Shown here: piece after piece, positions 36,529 through 43,807 of the stretch
Position numbering within the stretch: position 1 is the first letter of the stretch
Layout of the letters: every line of letters begins with the position of its first letter
From: Pyxidicoccus xibeiensis
Lineage (GTDB): Bacteria > Myxococcota > Myxococcia > Myxococcales > Myxococcaceae
DNA length: 64,000 nt
NCBI RefSeq assembly: GCF_024198175.1
Contig: NZ_JAJVKV010000002.1
Location: 1 to 64,000 of the forward strand
Direction of reading: 5' to 3'
Translations under genes and position numbers: made by a program
Notes under the pieces: generated by a model
What the model saw: only the letters and a program-made list of their open reading frames with translations
What the model was told of the DNA's origin: nothing
Database searches by the model: none

Positions 36529-38846
36529 GCAGGTCCTGGACGCTGGGCGAGGTCTTCGTACTGCGGCACGCGGGCTTCCCGTTCGACTGGCTGGAGTCGC
36601 TCGGGCTGTCGGCGGAGCTGCTGGAGCAGACCTCCCGCCTGCTGGCGGAGGAAGAGGCCCTGCTCGCCATGGTGCGCACGGGCAGCGGGGACGCCGACGC
36701 CAGTGCCTTCCAGGCATCGCTCGCGCAGGGCAGGGAGCCCACGCTCAAGGCCCGCCACGGCCCCGAGCTTCGCGCCGCGCTGGCCCGCTACCGCGACAGC
36801 CGCGAGGCGCTCCAGGCCCGCTACGCCGGAGAACGCCAGTCGCTGCGGCGAAGCCTGCGGGAGCGGGCCGCGGAGCCGGCCATCCAGGAGGCGGTGTTCC
36901 TCTCCAGCCCGGCCATGTTCGACAACGTCTGGGCGCGCTACCTCAAGGGCGGAGAGCGGCCGGACACCTCCGACGCGCGCCGGGTGGAGCGGCAGGTCTA
37001 CACGTACCTGCAGCGCTTCTGCGCGAAGAACGAGACGACGAGCTTCTTCGGCCCCATCTCCTATGGCGAGCGCACCTCCGAGGACGGCTTCGACGTGCGC
37101 ACGGTGCCCAGCGGGGACACGCGCCGCCGCACGTTCTTCTCCTTCTGGGCGGTGACGGAGCTGTCGCGCGCGGTGTGGCGCGAGCGGACCCTGCGCGCGC
37201 ACCTGCCGCTGCGCCTCAACCCGCTCTTCACGGTGACTGCCGGCCGCGCCGTGTGCGCGCCGCTGAAGCTGGACGTGCCCCTGTCCCCCCAGGCGGAGCA
37301 GCTGCTGTCCGTGCTGCGCGACCACCCCACGCCGGCTGGAGCGGCGGCGCTGCTCGGCCTCGCGGCGGAGGACGTGGAGCGGCAGGCGGTGCCGCTGGTG
37401 AAGTCCGCGGTGCTGCTGTGGGGCCTGCCGTTCCGCCCCAACGACTTCGGCACGTTCGAGAGCGTGCGCGAAGCAGTGGCCGCCCTGCCGGAGTCCGAGG
37501 CACGCACCCGCTGGCTGGAGCGGCTGGACACGCTCGCGCGCCTGCGAGCGGACTTCGAAGCAGGAGAGCTGGGCCGCCGCCGTGAGCTGCTGCCGCGCCT
37601 GGAGGCGTGCTTCACGGAGGCCACGGGCAAGCCCGCCCGGCGGGGCGAGGGCCAGGTGTATGCGGACCGGCTCATCATCTACGAGGAGGCCAGCTCACCG
37701 TTCCGCCTGCGCTTCGGCGCGCGCTTCACCACGGAGCTGGAGGCGGCGCTGACGGGCGCGCTCGATCTGTCGGCCGCCTACGGAGAGACGGTGCAGCGCG
37801 GCTTCCGCGAGCAGGTGCGCGACGCGCTCGGCCCGGACGCGCAGCCCATGGACCTGCTGGACTACGCGGTGCGGCTGCGGCCGGACACCGTGTCGGGCAG
37901 CCGCTTCTCGCCCGTGCCGCCGGTGCTGCTGGAGGCGGACGCGGCCCGGGCCCGGGCGCTGCCCGTGGACTTCCTCGGCACGTCCACCCCGGGAGGCCGC
38001 TACGCGCTGCCCGACGTGTGCCTGGCCGCGAAGCAGGACGGCGCGGGCTTCGAGGTGATGCTCGCGCGTGTGCACCACCACCTGCTGCTGTGGAGCTGGC
38101 TGTGCGCCTTCCAGCCGGAGCGCCAGCGGTACGCGTCGGTGGCCTCGCGCTGGCTGGACTCGGAGCCCTCCGCCCGGGGGCTGGTGGGCCTGTCCATCCG
38201 GCGGCGCAACAAGGGCTTCTACGTCTTCCCGGGCCGGCGCCTGGTGTACTCGGTGTCGGACGTGCTGGACGTGGAGGAGGGTGCCCTGAAGCCGGGCGAC
38301 GTGAAGGTGCTGCCCACGGGGGACGGGCCGGTGCTGGTGGACGGGAAGGGCGAGCGGCTCCACCTCTACATGCCGCTGGACGACTTCTCCTCGTACCCAC
38401 CCTTCGCGGCGCTGGCGCACCCCCAGGTCCTGCACGCGCCGCTGCGCACGAAGGGCCGCCACCTGCCGCGGCTCAGCGTGGGCGGCGCGGTGTACCAGCG
38501 CGAGCGGTGGGAGCTGCCCGCGTCGAGCCTGGCGGGCCCCACGGGCTTCGACCTCTTCCTCGCCGTCCAGCGCGAGCGGCGCGCGGGGGGCTGGCCCCGC
38601 TTCGTCTTCATGCGCAGCTCGAAGGAGCGCAAGCCGTACCTCATCGACACCGCGAGCCCCTTCGCGGTGGACCTCCTGTCCCACCTGGCGCGCGAAGCGG
38701 AGCACCTCTCGCTGGAGGAGATGTACCCGGCCCCGGAGCAGCTGTGGCTGAAGGACGCGCGAGGCCGTTACACGTGCGAGCTGCGCATGCAGTTCACCCG
38801 CTGGAGCCCGGGCGTCCCCGTGCCTTCCCACGAGACGGTGGGCTAG
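36525..38846 (+). CDS. LanB-type glutamylation-domain protein, PEARL candidate (copy 2)
   Basis: A 773-aa paralogue of the protein at 32335. It shares GFPFDWLESLG near the start, YLQRFCAKNETTSFFGP (161-177) in place of the LanB R-x-S-x-R-x-TPFG block, and SSKERKPYLIDTASPFAVDLL then PAPEQLWL near the end. It has no elimination domain. Two LanB-like proteins beside short ORFs fit a pathway in which each enzyme adds a different amino acid, or in which one adds and one assists. The start codon overlaps the stop of the 558-aa gene (ATGA). The gene after it begins 33 nt downstream. Confidence 0.78.
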   Translation: MSRSWTLGEVFVLRHAGFPFDWLESLGLSAELLEQTSRLLAEEEALLAMVRTGSGDADASAFQASLAQGREPTLKARHGPELRAALARYRDSREALQARYAGERQSLRRSLRERAAEPAIQEAVFLSSPAMFDNVWARYLKGGERPDTSDARRVERQVYTYLQRFCAKNETTSFFGPISYGERTSEDGFDVRTVPSGDTRRRTFFSFWAVTELSRAVWRERTLRAHLPLRLNPLFTVTAGRAVCAPLKLDVPLSPQAEQLLSVLRDHPTPAGAAALLGLAAEDVERQAVPLVKSAVLLWGLPFRPNDFGTFESVREAVAALPESEARTRWLERLDTLARLRADFEAGELGRRRELLPRLEACFTEATGKPARRGEGQVYADRLIIYEEASSPFRLRFGARFTTELEAALTGALDLSAAYGETVQRGFREQVRDALGPDAQPMDLLDYAVRLRPDTVSGSRFSPVPPVLLEADAARARALPVDFLGTSTPGGRYALPDVCLAAKQDGAGFEVMLARVHHHLLLWSWLCAFQPERQRYASVASRWLDSEPSARGLVGLSIRRRNKGFYVFPGRRLVYSVSDVLDVEEGALKPGDVKVLPTGDGPVLVDGKGERLHLYMPLDDFSSYPPFAALAHPQVLHAPLRTKGRHLPRLSVGGAVYQRERWELPASSLAGPTGFDLFLAVQRERRAGGWPRFVFMRSSKERKPYLIDTASPFAVDLLSHLAREAEHLSLEEMYPAPEQLWLKDARGRYTCELRMQFTRWSPGVPVPSHETVG

Positions 38847-38879
38847 GATGCCTCGTCTCTTCCTGGATAGCCCCAATCG

Positions 38880-39257
38880 ATGACACCCATCCCCTACGTC
38901 CCAGAGCAGCACTTCGAGCAGATCAAGTCGTGGCTGCAGTTCTGGGACGAATCGATGACGCACGAAGCGCTGCCGCAGACGGGGTTCATCATCCCCGAGC
39001 GGTGCGTGGGCTTCCTGTACCGGACGGACAGCTCGCTGTGCATCATGGAGAACATCGTCGCCGCGCCCGGGTTGGACCGCGAGGTGCGCAGCGAGGCGGT
39101 GGACGCCGTCGTCACGGCCATCATCGCGGAGGCGAAGCGGCTCGGGTTCAAGCTGATGATGGGCTACACGCAGCTTGATGCGATGGTGAAGCGCTCCGAG
39201 AAGTTCGGCTTCGTGTCCATCCCCGGCAAGTTCCACCTGGTCGCCCTGCCGCTATGA
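38880..39257 (+). CDS. Small protein, GNAT-like C-terminal half
   Basis: A 125-aa protein. Residues 45-125 look like part of an acetyltransferase fold: SLCIMENIVAAPGLDREVRSEAVDAVVTAIIAEAKRLGFKLMMGYTQ, with SEKFGFVSI at the end as in GNAT enzymes. The acetyl-CoA loop is atypical. It may be a complete small GNAT or an accessory protein. Similar small proteins occur in phages. It overlaps the FAD oxidoreductase gene by ATGA, so the two are made together. Its substrate is unknown. Confidence 0.6.
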   Translation: MTPIPYVPEQHFEQIKSWLQFWDESMTHEALPQTGFIIPERCVGFLYRTDSSLCIMENIVAAPGLDREVRSEAVDAVVTAIIAEAKRLGFKLMMGYTQLDAMVKRSEKFGFVSIPGKFHLVALPL

Positions 39258-40369
39258 GCGGGGAGGCCCCGGCCGGGAGCGACTCCCGCATCCTGATTCT
39301 CGGCGCTGGCGTGGTGGGCCTCTCGGCCGCGCGCCGGCTCGTCGCACGTGGCGCGGACGTCACCGTGCTGGACGCCGTGGACCCCGGAGGCCGGGGCTCG
39401 CGCGCCGCCGCCGGGGTGGCCATTCCCTCCGTGCGCCTCTGGGATGACCCGGACATGCTCGCGTTCGCCCGGGCCGGCCGCGCCGCCCTGGCCGCGGACC
39501 TGGCCTCGCTCCCGGAAGGCGAGGCGCTCCGGCGCGGGCAGGGCATCCTCCGCATCGTCGCGGACGCGAAGGCGCGCGACGTGCTGGGAGACAAGGCCGC
39601 GAAGGACCCGGAGGCCCTGGGCACCTGGGTGGATGCCGCGAGGCTCGTGGCGCTGGAGCCCGCGCTGGAGGGAACGCCCCTGCTCGGCGCCTTCCAGAGC
39701 GAGCAGGGCCACATGGTGGACACCGACGGCTACGTGGACGCGCTCCTGCGCGCGGCGGCACGAGAGGGCGTCCACCTGCGGCTGGGAGAAGCCGCGCGCT
39801 CCATCGAGGAGGCGCCGGGCGGCGTCGCGGTGCGGACGGAGCGGGAGACGCTGCGCGGGGAGCAGCTGCTCGTCAGCGCGGGGCCCTGGTCCTCGGGCAT
39901 CGAGGGGCTGCCCGCGCTACCCTTGAAGCCCGTGCGCGGGCAGATGCTGGTGGTGCACCAGCCGGGCCTCCAGCTCACGCGCGTGGTCTCCGGGCCCACG
40001 TACCTGGCGCCCTGGCGCTCGGGAGAAATCGTGGTGGGCGCCACGGAGGAGGACGCGGGCTTCGTGGAGCAGGTGACGCCAGCGGGCCTGCTGCACCTGA
40101 GCGCCACGGTGGCGAAGCTGGCGCCGCGCCTGCGCGAGGCCCGCTTCGTCCGGGCCTGGGCCGGGCTGCGTGCGGCGACTCCCGACGGCCGCCCGTACCT
40201 CGGCCGCTACCCGGGCATGAGCCGTACGTACGTCGCCACCGGACTGGGCGGGCAGGGCATCCTGACGGGCGCGCATGCCGGCGCGTCCATCGCGGAGCTG
40301 ATGGCGTACGGCCGCTGTGCCGCCGTGGTTCCATTCGACCCGCTCCGCGTGGCGGGAGTGCGCTCGTAG
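39254..40369 (+). CDS. FAD-dependent amine/amino-acid oxidase, ThiO-like
   Basis: A 371-aa DAO-family flavoenzyme. The FAD dinucleotide motif ILGAGVVGLSAARRL lies at about 14-28. It has the ThiO/glycine-oxidase landmarks KPVRGQMLVVH, YLAPWRSGEIVVGATEEDAGF, and WAGLRAATPDGRPYLG near the C-terminus, plus the closing GLGGQGILTGAHAG loop that binds FAD. ThiO oxidises glycine or other small amines to imines, giving H2O2. No thiamine genes surround it here. Its place after the LanB-like cluster suggests it might oxidise an amino-acid-derived product, or it may be unrelated. Confidence 0.88.
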   Translation: MSGEAPAGSDSRILILGAGVVGLSAARRLVARGADVTVLDAVDPGGRGSRAAAGVAIPSVRLWDDPDMLAFARAGRAALAADLASLPEGEALRRGQGILRIVADAKARDVLGDKAAKDPEALGTWVDAARLVALEPALEGTPLLGAFQSEQGHMVDTDGYVDALLRAAAREGVHLRLGEAARSIEEAPGGVAVRTERETLRGEQLLVSAGPWSSGIEGLPALPLKPVRGQMLVVHQPGLQLTRVVSGPTYLAPWRSGEIVVGATEEDAGFVEQVTPAGLLHLSATVAKLAPRLREARFVRAWAGLRAATPDGRPYLGRYPGMSRTYVATGLGGQGILTGAHAGASIAELMAYGRCAAVVPFDPLRVAGVRS

Positions 40370-40414
40370 TAGCTTCAGCGTCAAAGGGCCGGAAAGCCCC
40401 AAGGGGGAATCATC

Positions 40415-40942
40415 ATGAGCGTCGTGCGAAGCGGTAGCAGCCAATCCAACTCTCGCGCCAGGCAGCTGCGCCTCCCGTTGCTGCTGCTCACGGGGCTGCT
40501 GTCCATGGGCAGCGGGATGGGCAACCCGGGCTGTGGGACCGAGTCCGGACCGGGCTGTGAGGACGGCTGCTACGTCGAGGGCACCTGGGACCTGACCTAC
40601 CCTGACACGAGCCCGCTCCCGGTGGAGTGTGCCCTGGGGCTGCCGACGGGGCCGCTGACGATTACCCGCGCCGCCTCGAGCCTCATCGCCACCGCGGATG
40701 ACCGCATCCTCAAGGGCCAGTTCACCGGCCGCGGTGACACGACGTTCTACCTGTGGGGCAGGATGGAGACGGGCTCCACGCTGGCCGACTCGTACAGCTT
40801 CACCTTCGACGGGGAGCTGTCGCAGTCGCCCCAGAGCAAGCAGGAGCCGCTGACCTGGAAGGGCACCTACTCGCTCTACGACTCCACCAGCGGCAACGAG
40901 GGCTGCAAGGTGGAGCGCGCCTTCACCGCGACGCGGCGCTGA
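40415..40942 (+). CDS. Small secreted protein or lipoprotein, unknown
   Basis: A 175-aa protein. A hydrophobic segment (LRLPLLLLTGLLSMGSGMG, about 21-39) is followed by NPGCG, which could be a lipobox-like site although it is not canonical. The mature part has six cysteines (GCGTESGPGCEDGCYVEG, then single ones near 69 and 166) and beta-rich sequence ending FTATRR. Many myxobacterial surface proteins look like this. The start has a good AAGGGGGA ribosome-binding site. It converges on the TPR gene at 40961 with 18 nt between stops. Confidence 0.65.
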   Translation: MSVVRSGSSQSNSRARQLRLPLLLLTGLLSMGSGMGNPGCGTESGPGCEDGCYVEGTWDLTYPDTSPLPVECALGLPTGPLTITRAASSLIATADDRILKGQFTGRGDTTFYLWGRMETGSTLADSYSFTFDGELSQSPQSKQEPLTWKGTYSLYDSTSGNEGCKVERAFTATRR

Positions 40943-40960
40943 CCTCGCGCCGGCCCGCCG

Positions 40961-42790
40961 TCAGTACAGGTTCACCGGGTCGAACGGCCGGTTGAGCTTC
41001 GTCCTCGCCCGCGGCAGCGCGGCGTGGACGGCCGCGGCATCCGCGCGGGACAGCGCGTCCCGCAGGGCCTCTGTCTCCTTGGGCCACGTCGTGCTCGCCT
41101 GGACGCAGCGCAGGGCCTCCGTCCAGTCGGTGCGTCCGCCGGCCAGCGCCAGGCCCGCGAGGCACTCGGCCGTCTTCAGCGGGTCTCCCACGGCCCGCGC
41201 ATGCTCCTCGCCGCGAGCGAACCACTCCACGGCGGTGGCGGGCTGTCCCGCGTCCAGGGACATGCGCCCCAGCTCCGCGGCGATGACCTGCCGGTGGAAC
41301 GAGTCCCCCAGCGCATCCGCGTTGGCATACGCCTCCGTGAAGTGGGCCTCGGCGGCGTCCCGCTCTCCCGCGGCCAGCTCCAGTCCGGCCAGCCGGTAGC
41401 AGTGGTGCTTGGCGAAGTTGGCGCCCCACTTCGCGCTGATCTTCTCGAAGCGCCGCCACGTGGCGATGGCGTCGCCGTACTGGCGCGCCGTCTCCTGCAG
41501 GTAGCTGGCGTTGGAGATGAGGTTGATCTTCAGATGCGTGGCGCTCGCGTCGTGCAGGTCGCCGACGCAGCGCATGGCGAGCTTCTCCTCCACCACCGCC
41601 TTGTCCAGCTTGCGCTCCTGGAACCAGGTGAGCGCGCAGACGTTGCGCAGCCAGCCCTCCTGGAGCGCGCGGTCCGCCGACGTGCAGCGCTCCAGTGCGG
41701 CCAGGCCCGCCTCCACCTCGACGCGCGCGTTGGGAAGCTGCCCGAAGCGCTTGGTGAGCGTGAGCGCGCGGAACATGTGCAGCCGCGCCACCAGCTCCGG
41801 CGGCACGCGGCACTGCAGCCCGCGGGCGAACGCCTCCATGGCCGCTTCGTGCGAGCCGGTGAACACGTGCACCACGCCCATGCTGCGGAGGAACAGGGCC
41901 CGCAGCTCTTCTGCGTCGCCCAGGCTGCTCCGGTCGATTTCGATGGCCGGCGTGGTGAAGCCCGTGTCCAGCGCGTCCCACGCCCGGGCCACGCGCCCGG
42001 GCAGCTCCGCGTCCGGGCCCTGCTCGGAGTCCAGCAGCGCCAGCCCCTGCTCCGCGGCCAGCAGCGCGCCCTCGTAGTTGGTGGTGAAGAAGCAGCTGCG
42101 GATGGCGAGGATGGCCGCGGCCACGCGGTCCTCCCGCGCCTGCGTGCCGTCCACCGCGAGCTGCAGGTAGCGCCCTTCCAGGTCTACCGCGGGCTCCACC
42201 TGCCGTGACGACACCGGCCCCGGCCCCGACACGCGCGGCGCCCGCATCCGGTCGCACAGCGCATCCAGGTATGCCTGCCGGCGGGCCTCGAAGCCCACCG
42301 CGCCATGCGGGCGGCGCACGTTCCACCCGGTGAGCAGCAGCGTGCCGTCCAGGCCTTCCAGGCGGCTCCACTCCGCGGCGCGCATCACCGCGCGGAGGCT
42401 GACCAGGTCGCACTCGCCCGCGCCGTGCAGCACCAGCGGGCGGCCGCTGGCGCGCAGCGTCTCCACGATGGCCTTCGCCGCCACGTTGAGCACCCAGAAC
42501 ATCTGCTCCGACTCGCGGTGCAGCCTCCGCTCGGACGGCGTGAGCGCCAGGTCCGCCAGGTCCGGCACACCCTGGATGGAGCCGGGAAACAGGCGGTTCC
42601 ACTCGGACGGGTGCGCGCGGGACAGGGCGCCCACCACCTCCGGCGCGGCGGACTCACACGCGCGCAGCACCCTGCGCAGGCCGCCGAAGGCCACGGGCAG
42701 CGCCACTCCTACGTCCACCTCCAGGGCCCGCGAGGGCAGCACCTGGGGAACTCCACCCGCTACCGTCACCGCCAGCGCGCGCGTCCCCAT
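40961..42790 (-). CDS. TPR-like protein with unknown N-terminal domain
   Basis: A 609-aa soluble protein. The first 200 residues include a block (PLVLHGAGECDLVSLRAVMRAAEW) like a nucleotide-binding or regulatory domain, but no Walker motif is visible. From about 225 the sequence is a TPR-like helical solenoid (AIRSCFFTTNYEGALLAAEQGLALL, YGDAIATWRRFEKISAKWG, ERDAAEAHFTEAYANADALG). It resembles helical regions of large bacterial signalling and regulatory proteins. It follows a possible 50-codon ORF by 3 nt. It is convergent with the small secreted-protein gene. Function unknown. Confidence 0.6.
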   Translation of the reverse strand: MGTRALAVTVAGGVPQVLPSRALEVDVGVALPVAFGGLRRVLRACESAAPEVVGALSRAHPSEWNRLFPGSIQGVPDLADLALTPSERRLHRESEQMFWVLNVAAKAIVETLRASGRPLVLHGAGECDLVSLRAVMRAAEWSRLEGLDGTLLLTGWNVRRPHGAVGFEARRQAYLDALCDRMRAPRVSGPGPVSSRQVEPAVDLEGRYLQLAVDGTQAREDRVAAAILAIRSCFFTTNYEGALLAAEQGLALLDSEQGPDAELPGRVARAWDALDTGFTTPAIEIDRSSLGDAEELRALFLRSMGVVHVFTGSHEAAMEAFARGLQCRVPPELVARLHMFRALTLTKRFGQLPNARVEVEAGLAALERCTSADRALQEGWLRNVCALTWFQERKLDKAVVEEKLAMRCVGDLHDASATHLKINLISNASYLQETARQYGDAIATWRRFEKISAKWGANFAKHHCYRLAGLELAAGERDAAEAHFTEAYANADALGDSFHRQVIAAELGRMSLDAGQPATAVEWFARGEEHARAVGDPLKTAECLAGLALAGGRTDWTEALRCVQASTTWPKETEALRDALSRADAAAVHAALPRARTKLNRPFDPVNLY

Positions 42791-42793
42791 GGC

Positions 42794-42946
42794 TCAGACC
42801 CACCCGCCTGCGCGGTGGGAGGACAGGCGCGACGGGACGACAGCGGGAGCACTCAGTGCGGAGACTGCGAGGGGGGGACTCACGGTCAGCTCCTCGGGAG
42901 GGGGACACAGTTGCCGAGCGGGGACAATGTTCCGTCCCTTCTGCAT
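42794..42946 (-). CDS. Small ORF (50 codons) upstream of the TPR gene, candidate peptide
   Basis: The ORF starts ATG at 42946 and ends TGA, leaving 3 nt before the ATG of the 609-aa TPR gene. The product begins MQKGRNIVPARQLCPPPEE and ends with HRAGGWV. Its C-terminal half is rich in Ser, Pro, Val and Ala, with one Cys. The layout, short leader-like start, Ser-rich core and tight coupling to a downstream gene, is what a precursor-peptide gene would look like, but no family motif is visible. It could also be a chance ORF in an otherwise unused upstream region. No strong ribosome-binding site is visible. Confidence 0.4.
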   Translation of the reverse strand: MQKGRNIVPARQLCPPPEELTVSPPLAVSALSAPAVVPSRLSSHRAGGWV

Positions 42947-43028
42947 CCTCACACGCTCTCAGGAACTGAGCAATTGCCGCAGAACCCGAGAATCCTGCTT
43001 CGGGGGCGGACGTTCGGCGCTGGACGTC

Positions 43029-43799
43029 TCAGGCCGAGGGGCCGGAGGGCGTCGTCGGGAGGCCCTTGCTGTAGTGGAGGATGAGGCGGGGCAGCCAGCC
43101 GTCGAGGTTGCGGCAGCGGCGCAGGTTCGTGAGGTCCATCTCCTTGTAGGCAAGGCCCCGCGCCCCCCGGCCGAAGTAGTGGATGACCCAGGCGTTGTCG
43201 AGGAGCCACTCAATCTGGTCCTCGGACAGGCGGAGCTCGCCGGTGAAGCCGCTCTCGGAAGGCCAGTTGAGCCGGCCGGTGGGAAGCCGGTCCACGGCGA
43301 AGCGGCCGGAGTCGATGACGCGGTTGCACAGCGTCTGGTCGCTCCAGTGGTCCCACTGCGCGTCGGGGACGGCCTTCATCGCGGTGAGCCACGCCAGGGC
43401 GAACGGGTCTCCGGGCGGGCTGGCGCAGGCGCCGGTGCAGCGGCGGCGCGCGTCCCAGCACTCCTCGCCGATGGTGAACCGCTCGACTTCTGGCAGGGGG
43501 CGCAGGGTGAGGGTGTCGAAGGCGTCCAGGTACCAGCCGCCATGGCGGTGCAGCGCGAGCGCCCGCATGCGCCGCGCGGCCACGTCCAGCCGCGTCGTCT
43601 GGAGCGCCGCGAAGGACTGGGACAGGTCCTCGAAGCGCGCCTTCGGGAGCAGGGGCTGGTAGCGGGTGATGCTCGCGGTATCACAGTAGACGTGGACGGC
43701 CGCGCCACGGTTGTGGGCCATGGCCGAGCGGATGGCGGCGACCACGGTCGGCCGCACGTGGGTGTCCTGGAAGCAGAAGGAGAGGGCAGGCGTCGTCAT
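43029..43799 (-). CDS. DXD-type glycosyltransferase
   Basis: A 256-aa glycosyltransferase of the group that uses nucleotide sugars and carries a D-x-D motif (here HGGWYLDAFDTLTLRPL, about 85-101), as in Gly_transf_sug and capsule-synthesis enzymes. The start MTTPALSFCFQDTHVRP fits family N-termini; ATG at 43799 is chosen. The protein ends in a C-terminal region (YKEMDLTNLRRCRNLDGWLPRLIL). It lies 8 nt downstream of the trifunctional glycosyltransferase gene, so the two form an operon that follows the eCIS cargo genes. Acceptor unknown. Confidence 0.78.
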   Translation of the reverse strand: MTTPALSFCFQDTHVRPTVVAAIRSAMAHNRGAAVHVYCDTASITRYQPLLPKARFEDLSQSFAALQTTRLDVAARRMRALALHRHGGWYLDAFDTLTLRPLPEVERFTIGEECWDARRRCTGACASPPGDPFALAWLTAMKAVPDAQWDHWSDQTLCNRVIDSGRFAVDRLPTGRLNWPSESGFTGELRLSEDQIEWLLDNAWVIHYFGRGARGLAYKEMDLTNLRRCRNLDGWLPRLILHYSKGLPTTPSGPSA

Positions 43800-43807
43800 G
43801 GGCGTGC

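Noticed and set aside
32335..38846. Classical class I lanthipeptide cluster (LanB/LanC)
   Set aside because: There is no elimination domain in either LanB-like protein and no LanC-like cyclase nearby. The small ORFs lack cysteine and have few Ser/Thr.
42654..42908. 84-aa minus-strand frame overlapping the start of the TPR gene
   Set aside because: It covers the TPR gene start in another frame, is Arg/Pro/Gly-rich and has no ribosome-binding site. The 50-codon frame ending just before the TPR start is better placed.
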